A stretch of DNA of 64,000 nucleotides from an uncultured Vampirovibrio sp. (GCA_910577635.1 CAJTNR010000002.1:61353-125352), one strand, 5' to 3'; shown: positions 17,486-25,897, counted from the first letter of the stretch. The notes: generated by a model from the sequence alone, not told the origin. Numbers and translations: made by a program.

Positions 17486-18418
17486 ATGAGTGAATTTGAT
17501 AGTATCTATTGTTCTAGCAATGAATTTATTGAAAATAATCAAAAAGAAGAGGAGGAAATAAAAACCTTTAATGTTATAGCCAATAAAGATGAAGTCTTGC
17601 AAATGTATTTAAAGGATATCAGCAAGGTTAAACTATTAAAAAAAGAGGATGAAATTGAACTGGGCAGAATTATTAAAGAAGGAAGTAAAAAAGAAGTCAT
17701 AAGAGCCAAAAAGAAACTAATTCAGGCAAACTTGCGTCTTGTTATATCAATTGCAAAAAGATACACAGGACAAGGTATTCTTTTTATGGATTTAGTGCAG
17801 GAAGGGTCTTTAGGGTTAATTAAAGCAGCAGATAGGTTTGATTATAAGAAAGGTTTTAAGTTTTCAACCTATGCCACCTGGTGGATTAAACAAACAATCA
17901 TAAGAGCAATAGCGAATGATTCAAGGGCAATTAGAATTCCTGTTCATATGGGGGATAAAATTAGAAATTTAAAAAAAGCGCTGGTAAAACTAAGCGTTGA
18001 TTTGGGTCGTGAACCAAATAATGAAGAATTAGCAGAGTATTTAAAAACAACTCCTAAAAAAATCAAACTTATTAAAGAATCAATTATTAAAGAGCCTGTT
18101 AGTTTTGATACCCCCGTAGCGCAAGACCTTTCTTTGGAGGATTATATTGCTGATAATATCGAAAACGCGCCCAGTCAAAGAATTGAGAAAATTGACTTTA
18201 GAAAAGACATTAAATGTGCTCTTAATTTACTCAACAATAAAGAACGTTTTGTAATTCTAAATCGATTCGGACTTGACAACAGAGCAACCAGAACTCTTGA
18301 AGAATTAGGGAAAATTTTGGGTTTTTCAAAAGAAAGAATAAGACAAATTGAAATGGAGGGATTGAAAAAATTAAGAAAAGCTGAAGAAACTCAATACTTA
18401 AAAGAATATCTGGTATAA
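17486..18418 (+). CDS. RNA polymerase sigma-70 family factor (RpoD-like, group 2)
   Basis: 310-residue sigma factor with region 1.2 (VLQMYLKDISK), region 2 (RLVISIAKRYTGQG, FMDLVQEGSLGLIKAADRFD, FSTYATWWIKQTIIRAI), region 3 and region 4 (RTLEELGKILGFSKERIRQIE). It has no long region 1.1, so it is shorter than a typical primary sigma. It could be the housekeeping factor of a reduced genome or a group 2 alternative sigma. GAGGAG lies upstream of the ATG. The ABC ATPase gene begins 8 bases after its stop. Confidence 0.93.
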   Translation: MSEFDSIYCSSNEFIENNQKEEEEIKTFNVIANKDEVLQMYLKDISKVKLLKKEDEIELGRIIKEGSKKEVIRAKKKLIQANLRLVISIAKRYTGQGILFMDLVQEGSLGLIKAADRFDYKKGFKFSTYATWWIKQTIIRAIANDSRAIRIPVHMGDKIRNLKKALVKLSVDLGREPNNEELAEYLKTTPKKIKLIKESIIKEPVSFDTPVAQDLSLEDYIADNIENAPSQRIEKIDFRKDIKCALNLLNNKERFVILNRFGLDNRATRTLEELGKILGFSKERIRQIEMEGLKKLRKAEETQYLKEYLV

Positions 18419-18426
18419 TATAAAAA
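18412..18426 (+). promoter_or_regulatory. Extended -10 promoter positioned for a leaderless ABC ATPase mRNA
   Basis: TGGTATAAT (18411-18419, TGn plus TATAAT) overlaps the sigma factor stop codon and ends 6 bases before the ATG at 18426. A transcript started there would begin at or next to the start codon, and no Shine-Dalgarno is present. The sequence is seen. Promoter use is inferred. Confidence 0.5.
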
Positions 18427-19220
18427 TGGAGAAATTAATTGAAATTAAAAATTTACAAATGACATATAAGACCGATTCTTCCTTTCTATCACCAAGAAAG
18501 GAAGAATCAAGGGTTTTAAAAAACATCAACCTTGATATAAAAAAAGGGGAAATTGTTTCTTTAGTAGGAGAATCAGGCTGCGGCAAGTCAACTTTAGCCA
18601 ACTGCATATTAAAGCTGATAACCCCCCAGCAAGGAGAGATACTATTTGAAGGGAAAAATATTCTTAAGTTTAATAGAAAAGAAACTTTTGAATATCGAAA
18701 AAAAATTCAGATGATTTTCCAAAACCCCTATTCAAGTTTGAATCCTAAGATGAGAATAGAACAAACTCTAATTGAGCCTTTGTTAATTCATAAGGTTTTA
18801 AATAAAAAAGAAGCAATTAAAAGAGTTGAGGAAATTATCGAACTAACAGGGATTGCTCAATCAGATTTAAAGAAGTACCCGCATGAGTTTTCAGGGGGTC
18901 AAAGACAAAGAATTGCAATAGCAAGAGCTCTAATTCTAAAACCTTCTTTTATCGTTGCAGACGAACCCGTCAGTGCGCTTGATGTAAGTATTTGCGCTTC
19001 TATAATTAATCTTCTTTTAGATTTAAGAGAAAAGCTCAATCTTACAATTCTTTTTATCTCCCACGATCTCAATCTTGTCCGATACTTAAGCAATAGAATT
19101 GCAGTTATGAACAAAGGAGAAATTGTGGAGTTTGATAACACTAAAGAAATTTTTGCAAACCCCAAAGACTGCTATACTCAATTTTTGTTATCATCTTTAA
19201 GACAAGTTAAAACTTTTTAG
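18426..19220 (+). CDS. Oligopeptide-type ABC transporter ATP-binding protein (OppF/DppF-like)
   Basis: Nucleotide-binding subunit of a peptide/nickel-type ABC importer. 264 residues with Walker A GESGCGKST (48-56), Q-loop MIFQNPYSSLNP, signature FSGGQRQRIAIARAL, Walker B FIVADEPVSALDVS and the switch His in FISHD. The Q-loop wording and length are those of OppF/DppF. No permease, OppD partner or binding protein is adjacent, so it is an orphan here. It starts 8 bases after the sigma factor stop. Confidence 0.9.
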   Translation: MEKLIEIKNLQMTYKTDSSFLSPRKEESRVLKNINLDIKKGEIVSLVGESGCGKSTLANCILKLITPQQGEILFEGKNILKFNRKETFEYRKKIQMIFQNPYSSLNPKMRIEQTLIEPLLIHKVLNKKEAIKRVEEIIELTGIAQSDLKKYPHEFSGGQRQRIAIARALILKPSFIVADEPVSALDVSICASIINLLLDLREKLNLTILFISHDLNLVRYLSNRIAVMNKGEIVEFDNTKEIFANPKDCYTQFLLSSLRQVKTF

Positions 19221-19252
19221 CAATTAATAATTTGTTTGAACTTATATTAATT

Positions 19253-21655
19253 ATGAATATTAAACAAATTGTTCATTTTTGTCCTTATGTAAGGTTTAAC
19301 AATACAAATAAACCTTCTTTTAGAGGTGGTTTTAACAGCAACCAGGATACTTTTGAAAGAACCAATAAAGAAGATTCTATACTTATAGATTCACTTAATA
19401 ATAAAGAATATGAAAAATTTATTAATTTTTATAAGAACCAAAAAATCGATATTAACTCATCTTTACGATTGACTTTTTTTGATGATGATGAGCTAAAAAA
19501 AGCTCAAGAATTGATTAATTTAGGGTTTGATGCTGAGTTATCCTGCAATCTTATTGAGTTTGATTCAAGCAATATTGATTGTGCTAAAAGATTATTCGAA
19601 GCAGGAGTAGAAGCTCAATATATTACAGAGCTTTTAAACTATAAAGATAATATTGACAATATTATTAAACTATTCAACTCCAATGTAAGTTGTCAAAATA
19701 TTATAAAGGATTGCGAAGTTTTATCCGATAGTGAAGTTGATAAGATTTGCGAATTAACTAAAAGAGGGGTGGAGTATGATATTGCTCATAAAATTGCAAT
19801 TTATAATGAAAAAGATTATCTAAAGGCAAAAGAACTTCTTAGCCTAGGAGTTGATTTTAGGGTTTATGGAACAACAACTTTTTCTAGTGAATATTATAAT
19901 AGCGTTGTTGAATATAGAAATCAAAATAAAACACAATTAGAGGAGTTTTTTCAAGAAAAAGACTATGATAAAAAGATTAAAGAAAAAATCAAAGGAAAGT
20001 ACAGCTTGCAATTAGAAGATATTTTTCTAAAAGATAAGATTCCTTATAACCTTTTATATGATCTTATAAAAACCGGTTTATCCAAAGAAGACTTTCTATC
20101 CTCAATTGAAAAATTCTCTAAATCGACTTTTAAAACTACAATGAACACTCCTAATCAATATCTTAGTGATATTGATATTAAATACAGCACAAAAATAGAA
20201 GGAAAGTATCCGAAACTAAATAACAAAGAGCTTTTGACCCAGCAAAAAAGACTCATTGAGTTCTACAAGAAAAATCTTGCAATGATTCTAAGAGCTCTAA
20301 AATACATTGATACCGATACAATTAATCAAATGCTTGATAAAAGAACAGAGCTGTTCGAATCTCAGCTTAGTAATTTAGATAGTTTAAATAATGAAAACTA
20401 TGAGCTTTTATCCTCTTTGATTAAGTGCAAAACCCCATCAAACAAAGATTTATCAGCAAAAGATAAAATTCAGTTAGCACAAATTGTTGTAATTATACAA
20501 GAAAGTAAGATTGATAAAAAATTATTAATTGAATCATTAAATAAAGGCGTTGTTGATATATTAGAGCTTAAAAACTGCTTAGCAGATAATATAATTAAAC
20601 GCTCAAATGTTACTAAAGAACTATTAAGCGAAAATAAAAAGTTTAATGAAGAATTTTCATACCTTCTTCTTATGAATCGAAAAGATATGAGTTTTAAAAA
20701 GAATCTTAATCGAATAGTTGATCAACTGAGATTAATGGATGAAAAAACCTTTAATAATGCACTAAACAAGTATCTTGATAAGTGGTTTTCAAATCCCAAG
20801 CAATCAGCTGTTAAAAAACAGGAGTTAGCTAACTACTTAAAGGATTTTGACAACTTAGAAAATAAAGAAATTATAGATAAAATTTACAGTCTTATTGAAC
20901 AATCATACGAGGATAAAACAGATAGTGAAAATAACGAAAAAATTCTTTTTGAATGTGTTAAACAAACACTTCTTAACAATTTTGATAATTATATAGAAGA
21001 TAAATCCAATCCATTTGGTGCTGCTAATGAAAAGACAAGAACTGCTTATAAAAAATATAATCTTAATTTTGAAAACTGGCTCAATCCTTGTTTAGAACTT
21101 AACTTTTCTATAAAAGATAAAAACTACAAGCTAAAAACCTGGGATAGAGACCCCGGAGAAGATTTGTTCCTCGGGAACAAAACAACTTGCTGCAGTGCAA
21201 TTGGATCAGGTACAAATGGGGAAGCAATGCCTATTTTTCTTTTCAATCAAGCTTTCAGTGTTGTTAGTTTGTATGATGAATCAGATAATGTTATCGGATT
21301 ATCAAGAGTTTTTTGGACCATAATCGACAATAAACCCGCTTTAATTCTTGATAATATTGAGCTCAACTCAACTTATTTTAAACAAGCAAAAAAAGAAGAC
21401 TTGACAATAATAAGAGATAAATTTTTTGAATATATGAAAGAATATGCAAATAAAGTTTCCATTGGACAAAACCCTGAAATTTACTTTTGTGCCGGGGATT
21501 TAAACGTACCTAAACTTGATTTAGAAACCACATATAAAAAAGCACAATTTCTAGGCGCCACCCACCCTTTAAATGTTTATATCAACAGTGCTAATTATGA
21601 ATGGATTAACACTAATGAGCTTGATAAAGAAAAACTTGAACTGTTCAAAGTTTGA
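19253..21655 (+). CDS. Large orphan protein with helical repeats and a C-terminal globular domain (800 aa)
   Basis: Not recognised. The start is the ATG at 19253 (MNIKQIV), not the upstream TTG at 19232. A KPSFRGG motif lies near residue 25. Residues about 60-215 form degenerate helical repeats of roughly 35-40 residues built around an L-x-x-L-G-[FV]-[DE] core (LINLGFDAEL, LFEAGVEAQY, LTKRGVEYDI, LLSLGVDFRV). A long Lys/Glu-rich helical region follows. The C-terminal 170 residues look globular, with KTTCCSAIGSG, PIFLFNQAFSV and PALILDNIEL, possibly GNAT-like. No signal peptide or transmembrane helix is seen. Repeats plus a C-terminal domain could indicate an effector or surface protein, but this is speculation. 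Confidence 0.7.
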   Translation: MNIKQIVHFCPYVRFNNTNKPSFRGGFNSNQDTFERTNKEDSILIDSLNNKEYEKFINFYKNQKIDINSSLRLTFFDDDELKKAQELINLGFDAELSCNLIEFDSSNIDCAKRLFEAGVEAQYITELLNYKDNIDNIIKLFNSNVSCQNIIKDCEVLSDSEVDKICELTKRGVEYDIAHKIAIYNEKDYLKAKELLSLGVDFRVYGTTTFSSEYYNSVVEYRNQNKTQLEEFFQEKDYDKKIKEKIKGKYSLQLEDIFLKDKIPYNLLYDLIKTGLSKEDFLSSIEKFSKSTFKTTMNTPNQYLSDIDIKYSTKIEGKYPKLNNKELLTQQKRLIEFYKKNLAMILRALKYIDTDTINQMLDKRTELFESQLSNLDSLNNENYELLSSLIKCKTPSNKDLSAKDKIQLAQIVVIIQESKIDKKLLIESLNKGVVDILELKNCLADNIIKRSNVTKELLSENKKFNEEFSYLLLMNRKDMSFKKNLNRIVDQLRLMDEKTFNNALNKYLDKWFSNPKQSAVKKQELANYLKDFDNLENKEIIDKIYSLIEQSYEDKTDSENNEKILFECVKQTLLNNFDNYIEDKSNPFGAANEKTRTAYKKYNLNFENWLNPCLELNFSIKDKNYKLKTWDRDPGEDLFLGNKTTCCSAIGSGTNGEAMPIFLFNQAFSVVSLYDESDNVIGLSRVFWTIIDNKPALILDNIELNSTYFKQAKKEDLTIIRDKFFEYMKEYANKVSIGQNPEIYFCAGDLNVPKLDLETTYKKAQFLGATHPLNVYINSANYEWINTNELDKEKLELFKV

Positions 21656-21691
21656 CTATATAATAACAGCATAATATAGAAGGTGGAAGAT

Positions 21692-21982
21692 TTGTTATTT
21701 TTATTATTAATATCTCTTTGTTTTATTGTTTCTTTTGTTTATAATAAAAAAACTAAACTTATAAAAAAAATTGTACAATCTTTTTCCCATGCTTTTTTTA
21801 TAGCCATTTTTTCTTTGTATGTTAAAGATGTCTTTTTTTGCGCAAGATATGATTTAGTGGAAAAATATCCCAATATTCCAACAGTTCAAGTTTTTACTTT
21901 TTTAGAATATACCTTAATGTTTGTTATTCCATTATTATATATTGTATTTGTTTTTATTTTAATCAAAACTGATAAAAAATAA
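21692..21982 (+). CDS. Small integral membrane protein (about 96 aa)
   Basis: Three hydrophobic segments (LLFLLLISLCFIVSF, a central one near FFIAIFSLYV, and a C-terminal one with FVIPLLYIVFVFILI) separated by Lys-rich loops. The start is taken as TTG at 21692, because AAGGTGG lies 7 bases upstream. A GTG at 21683 would overlap that site. Family unknown. It follows the 800-residue orphan by about 30 bases on the same strand and may be co-transcribed. Confidence 0.6.
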   Translation: MLFLLLISLCFIVSFVYNKKTKLIKKIVQSFSHAFFIAIFSLYVKDVFFCARYDLVEKYPNIPTVQVFTFLEYTLMFVIPLLYIVFVFILIKTDKK

Positions 21983-21987
21983 AATTC

Positions 21988-23181
21988 TTATTTATCCTTA
22001 TACCAATCAACGTTTCTTGTAGCATACATTATAGCGCAAATTATTGCAAATAGACCCAGACTGCCTATTAATAGCGCAAAGTCTGATAATAATAAAAGAA
22101 TATATAAAAAAGCATAAAGTGCGCTTAAAAGTGCAAAGATAATTCCTGAGAATACTAATCCTGACTTTTTTGTTACAACAAAGTAGGTGTATAAGACAAG
22201 AAGTGAAATTATCATCAAGCTGCAGATAAAATAGGCTAATCCAAAAGGCAGAATTTCAGACATTGAAACCAAAAGCAGGTAGAAAATAAGCATTGCACCG
22301 CCTAAAAGACAGTATTGAATAGGATGGATTCTTTTTGATTCTTTAGATGTAATTTCAAATATAAAGTAGCTTATAAAAGTAAGAACCAGGAATAAAAACG
22401 CATACTTAAAGACTCTTAGAGTCATTGTGTAGTTATCCACCGGGTTAATTAAACAAACACCTGCCTGCTGGTTGTTTGTTGAAGCTGCGATTTTTGATAT
22501 ATCCCATTGAGCGCTGAATCCGTTTTTGTCAATCTTGTGGCTGATTGGAAGAAAATCCCCCTGAAAAGAAGGATGCGCCCAGTTTCCTGAGATTTTAATT
22601 TTATTATTTTTCCCGACAGGTACAACATAAAGCTCTGAAGAGCCTTTTAGTTTGTAGGAGATTTCAAAAGGAGTTGTTTTTTCGTTTTTGTTGATTTTTT
22701 TATTAAGTTCAAGTTCAAAAGTATTGATCTCAGCTTCATTGTTAATTCTAAACTTGGGTTGTCCTATAAAACCCTTTCTATCCTCAACATTAATTGAAAA
22801 ACTTGCGTTTTTGCCTGCTAAATCGACAATTGGTGTATTAACAGCAGCACTTCTTGTGTTATAAAACTCACCTTTTAGCTTAATATCTGCTGTATAAACG
22901 GGAATTTTAAAAATTCCTCTTTTTTTCAATTCACTATCGATTTTTATATCAACATCATAATTCTCAATTTCAAAAGACTTGTTTCTTCCATCTACAAGCA
23001 TCTTAGGAGCATAGATAATCTGTTTTTTACCCCAGGAATTAGTAATATCCTTTAAGACATCTTCTTTATAGTTAATTCTTTCCTGCACAATATTGAAAAT
23101 AAATGCCATTGGGATAAGAAGAATTATAAGCATTGCAGCAATTGTCCAGAATTTTTTCATATTAGAGTTTTTATCAGCCAT
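21988..23181 (-). CDS. creD: CreD-like inner membrane protein
   Basis: 397 residues with the CreD family layout: one N-terminal transmembrane helix (about 12-30), a long periplasmic region beginning with NSWGKKQIIYAPKM, which matches the family GxxQxxxGP-type start, then five or so clustered C-terminal helices (about 255-390). CreD belongs to the CreBC regulon in enterobacteria and affects envelope stress and beta-lactam tolerance. Its biochemical role is unknown. No creBC genes are nearby. Confidence 0.85.
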   Translation of the reverse strand: MADKNSNMKKFWTIAAMLIILLIPMAFIFNIVQERINYKEDVLKDITNSWGKKQIIYAPKMLVDGRNKSFEIENYDVDIKIDSELKKRGIFKIPVYTADIKLKGEFYNTRSAAVNTPIVDLAGKNASFSINVEDRKGFIGQPKFRINNEAEINTFELELNKKINKNEKTTPFEISYKLKGSSELYVVPVGKNNKIKISGNWAHPSFQGDFLPISHKIDKNGFSAQWDISKIAASTNNQQAGVCLINPVDNYTMTLRVFKYAFLFLVLTFISYFIFEITSKESKRIHPIQYCLLGGAMLIFYLLLVSMSEILPFGLAYFICSLMIISLLVLYTYFVVTKKSGLVFSGIIFALLSALYAFLYILLLLSDFALLIGSLGLFAIICAIMYATRNVDWYKDK

Positions 23182-23250
23182 TCTTTTTTCCTTTATAATT
23201 TCAGCTATAATTATAGCATAAATTCTATAATTGTGATAAAATTCTAAGTT

Positions 23251-23703
23251 ATGAAAATTGTTGAAGGAAGCAAATATTTAGCTGATGTAAAAAAACTTAT
23301 TATTGAATATACAGACTCCTTAAATCGGAATTTGGAGTTTCAAGGATTGCGCCAAGAGCTTGAAAACCTTGATTCTAAATATAAACAAGGAGATATTTTT
23401 ATAGCATTATCACACCAAAACGAACCAATCGGCTGTGTTGCTCTTTATGAGCACAACAAAAACCGCTGTGAAATGAAAAGACTTTATGTAAAACCAAAAT
23501 ATCGAAAACTAAAACTCGGGAAAAAACTTGTAGAAAGAATTATTCAAAGCGCAAAAGACAAAGGTTATAAAGAAATGGTTCTTGATACCATAAAACCTCT
23601 AAAAAGCGCAATTCATCTGTATAAAAAGTTTGGTTTTGTTGAATGCGAGCCTTATTATAACAATCCAATGAACGATGTTATTTACTTAAAACTAAAACTG
23701 TAG
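23251..23703 (+). CDS. GNAT family N-acetyltransferase
   Basis: 150-residue single-domain acyltransferase. The acetyl-CoA pyrophosphate loop is visible in VKPKYRKLKLGKKLVERII (a Q/R-x-x-G-x-G/A variant), and LYKKFGFVECEPY near the C-terminus is the classical beta6/alpha4 signature. The substrate is unknown. The gene stands alone, with TATAAT 20 bases before the ATG. Confidence 0.85.
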   Translation: MKIVEGSKYLADVKKLIIEYTDSLNRNLEFQGLRQELENLDSKYKQGDIFIALSHQNEPIGCVALYEHNKNRCEMKRLYVKPKYRKLKLGKKLVERIIQSAKDKGYKEMVLDTIKPLKSAIHLYKKFGFVECEPYYNNPMNDVIYLKLKL

Positions 23704-23777
23704 AATTTAAAAATGTGCATTTTTTATCATTGAGAGGTTTTATAAAAATATGCCAAACGCAAAAAAAGGAGATTATA

Positions 23778-23888
23778 ATGAGTGTTAATAGCATTATCCA
23801 TTCACACCAACACCACCAACAACAACAAAACCCCTATCAACAGAACAAAAACACCCAAGTGATAATTCAAAAGAAAAAAAGATTGTAA
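23778..23888 (+). CDS. Gln/His-rich N-terminal fragment of a frameshifted gene
   Basis: A 36-codon frame starting MSVNSIIHSHQHHQQQQ with a good ribosome-binding site (AAAGGAG, 6 bases upstream). It stops at 23886 in the zero frame. The -1 frame is open from 23792 and continues without interruption into the 265-residue frame annotated from 23894. Joining the frames at the A7 run (23874-23880) or near CCC (23853-23855) gives one protein with a hydrophilic head, a membrane helix and a soluble tail. This is therefore probably the true 5' end of the following gene, separated by an indel or by programmed slippage. Confidence 0.6.
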   Translation: MSVNSIIHSHQHHQQQQNPYQQNKNTQVIIQKKKRL

Positions 23889-23893
23889 TAGGG

Positions 23894-24688
23894 ATGGGGC
23901 TTGGACTTTTAGCACTTAGCGGTATTTATATTGCAGCAAAAAAGGGGCTTTTTGGACATAAAAATAATATTAATGCACCAATAAACTCCAATAATGATAT
24001 TGCCGATAATTTAGGTTATGCAATAAAATCTCCTAAGATTAATGATATCTCTCTTCCTTCTGATTTTGGGACAAATGAGATTTATAGGCGCTACAATAGC
24101 GAAGATTTTCCGCTTGAAAAACAATATTGGAAAGTATTAGAAGATATAAAAAGAGATTCTAATACAAATAAAAGATATAAAGAAGTAGCGTATTCATTAA
24201 ACCAAACAGCAAATAAAATTAATAATGAATTAGCAAAATATAGAAACGAGATAATTCAAAAAAACACTGAATTTGGCGCATCCGAGTTTGAGAATGAATA
24301 TGGGACACGTTTTAGTATAAATACTGAGCGTGGAATTACACAAAAAAGATACTTTTCACTTCCTGAAAACCAAAGCGCAGACTATTGCAGCAAAGACCCT
24401 CTTTTGTATAAAGAAGCAAGAGAAGAAATAATAGATACATACTTAGGCTATACGCTTCTAACACCGATTCAGGCGCAAAGCAAAAGACAGGGAAGCCCTG
24501 TTGTAGATATTCTAAGAAAAGCATATCCGATTAACAATGATGATAATAAATTTGTAGATGAGTGCATTTCAAGGATGATTAAAAACGATAAAGCAGTGCC
24601 CTATGGCAAAAATTCAGCATTCCACGCTTATGAACTTGCTCATTTGGGTAAGATTTTTAGACAAGCCCTGGGAATTGAAACGGTCTAG
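23894..24688 (+). CDS. Membrane-anchored hypothetical protein, frameshifted relative to its start signal
   Basis: Begins inside a hydrophobic helix (MGLGLLALSGIYIAAKKG). The same frame reads upstream as SDNSKEKKIVIG, so the ATG at 23894 is not a natural start and has no ribosome-binding site. The real start is probably the ATG at 23778 in another frame. The remaining about 240 residues are soluble, Asn-rich and unrecognised, with NEYGTRFSINTERG and YLGYTLLTPIQAQSKR segments. Function unknown. Confidence 0.6.
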   Translation: MGLGLLALSGIYIAAKKGLFGHKNNINAPINSNNDIADNLGYAIKSPKINDISLPSDFGTNEIYRRYNSEDFPLEKQYWKVLEDIKRDSNTNKRYKEVAYSLNQTANKINNELAKYRNEIIQKNTEFGASEFENEYGTRFSINTERGITQKRYFSLPENQSADYCSKDPLLYKEAREEIIDTYLGYTLLTPIQAQSKRQGSPVVDILRKAYPINNDDNKFVDECISRMIKNDKAVPYGKNSAFHAYELAHLGKIFRQALGIETV

Positions 24689-24698
24689 ACAAGGATTA

Positions 24699-25121
24699 TT
24701 AGTTGTCAATATACTCATAAGGAAGACAAATTTTGTTATCAAGCAAATACTTATTCACATTAAGCTCATCAAAATAAACAATTCCAAGGGCTCTTGAATA
24801 TTTGTCAATTCCTTGAAAGTCAAAAGAAGCGTTTTTTGAGTTTTTATAGAGTTCTTGTACAACTTTTGTTGTACTGTTTCCCTGTTTTACAACCTGTTCG
24901 ATTTTTAAGTTGTTAACATAAGCCTGCTTGTAGGCTCTATGAATTTTTGAGGTTTCAAAACAATCAATTTCCACTAATCTAATCGAGAATTTATTATTTG
25001 AATCCAGTTTAACTTTAATTGTATCTCCATCATAGATTTCTAAAACCTCAACAGGGATTGAAGCTAAAGTAATGAGAGGAAAATTCATACCTAGAAGAAA
25101 AATTAAAAATAAACGAAACAT
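24699..25121 (-). CDS. Secreted thermonuclease-like (SNase domain) protein
   Basis: About 140 residues. The ATG at 25121 (MFRLFLIFLLG) gives a clear signal peptide and has GGAGAT 5 bases upstream. The longer frame was rejected. The SNase-like domain carries VLEIYDGDTIKVKL with the calcium-binding Asp pair, then SIRLVEIDCFETSK (catalytic Arg and the following acidic residue). The typical later ExxR is replaced by a less clear DKYSRALG motif. Predicted periplasmic or secreted nuclease. It is divergent from a cluster of XRE regulators, and the two sides share an operator-like intergenic region. Confidence 0.8.
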   Translation of the reverse strand: MFRLFLIFLLGMNFPLITLASIPVEVLEIYDGDTIKVKLDSNNKFSIRLVEIDCFETSKIHRAYKQAYVNNLKIEQVVKQGNSTTKVVQELYKNSKNASFDFQGIDKYSRALGIVYFDELNVNKYLLDNKICLPYEYIDN

Positions 25122-25133
25122 ATAATCTCCAAT

Positions 25134-25452
25134 GCTAGTGTGACTAGTTGTACTTAATGCCAGTATAGCTAACAATTAAAAATGAACAAGCCTTATATAA
25201 AAAAAATTAGGTAATCATATTAAAAAAATAAGAAAAGAAAAAGGACTTACGCAGGATGACGTTGGTTTTAACGGTATTTCAAGACAAATGATCAGTCATC
25301 TTGAGTTAGCAATTAGTGATACAACCGTTACAAAACTTAAAGCTTTAGCTGATAATTTAGAAGTAAAAGTAAAAGATTTATTTAATTTTGAATAATAGAT
25401 ATTGCTAGTGTGGCTAGTTGTTATTCCTACTAGCATAGCTAACAATATAAAT
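25134..25452. repeat. Duplicated operator-like region before two XRE genes
   Basis: The sequence before the first regulator (25134-25181) recurs before the second (25404-25452). Shared blocks are GCTAGTGTG, CTAGTTGT and TAGCTAACAAT at the same spacing relative to the ATG. GCTAG/CTAGC words within it make partial inverted repeats. The first copy lies between the nuclease and the first regulator gene. This is consistent with autoregulation by these small helix-turn-helix proteins after a tandem duplication. Confidence 0.6.
25182..25395 (+). pseudogene. XRE-family HTH regulator, frameshifted at an A8 tract
   Basis: The ATG at 25182 gives MNKPYIKKN and then a stop. One base further along, the frame from 25201 reads KKLGNHIKKIRKEKGLTQDD and continues to a stop at 25395, aligning residue for residue with the intact copy at 25453-25665. 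Removing one A from the 8-A run (25199-25206) restores a 70-residue XRE protein. It may be a pseudogene, a sequencing error, or a gene read by polymerase slippage on the homopolymer. Confidence 0.75.
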
Positions 25453-25665
25453 ATGAATAGAGAATATATTTATAGTCTTGGTAAATATATTAAATCTCTT
25501 AGAGTACAAAGAAAATTAACTCAGGATGATTTAGGGATTAATGGCGTATCTCGTTCAATGATAAGTTTATTGGAAACTGCTTCAACGGATATCACAGTTT
25601 CTAAACTGAAAATTATTGCTGACAATCTTGGAGTTAAAGTAAAAGATTTATTTGAATTTGAATAA
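25453..25665 (+). CDS. Small XRE-family HTH transcriptional regulator (70 aa)
   Basis: Single cro/C1-type domain. Residues LRVQRKLTQDDLGINGVSRSMI form helices 1-3 of the fold. The recognition helix contains SRSMISLLE, followed by VSKLKIIADNLGVKVKDLF, the usual closing helices. The ATG at 25453 is chosen over a longer frame because it matches the start of the upstream paralog and follows the duplicated operator region. It probably represses its own promoter and the neighbouring copies. Confidence 0.85.
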   Translation: MNREYIYSLGKYIKSLRVQRKLTQDDLGINGVSRSMISLLETASTDITVSKLKIIADNLGVKVKDLFEFE

Positions 25666-25675
25666 TTAATGATTT

Positions 25676-25897
25676 ATGAACACCAAATTCTTGAAAAAAT
25701 TAGGCAAGAATATAAAAAAATACAGAATTGACTCTAATCTAACCCAAGAGCAATTGGCTGAAAAAGTTGGAATCCACTCAACCTATGTTGGAAAACTGGA
25801 AGGTGGAAAAAATAATCCTTCAATTTTTATGATGTACAGAATTACAAGAGCTTTAAAAATAACCCTTACTGATATTTTCGATTTTGATAAAAAATAA
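25676..25897 (+). CDS. Small XRE-family HTH transcriptional regulator (73 aa)
   Basis: Cro/C1-type helix-turn-helix protein with LTQEQLAEKVGIHSTYVGKLE (helices 2-3) and ISFM-like NNPSIFMMYRITRALKITL helices. It is less related to the other two copies and starts 10 bases after the second one, so it probably sits in the same transcript. The -35/-10 promoter of the following small-toxin-like unit overlaps its last codons. Confidence 0.85.
   Translation: MNTKFLKKLGKNIKKYRIDSNLTQEQLAEKVGIHSTYVGKLEGGKNNPSIFMMYRITRALKITLTDIFDFDKK

Noticed and set aside
24699..25897. Restriction-modification or defence island (nuclease plus regulators)
   Set aside because: The nuclease has a signal peptide and is SNase-like, and the XRE genes carry no methyltransferase, abortive-infection or toxin partner in the usual arrangement.
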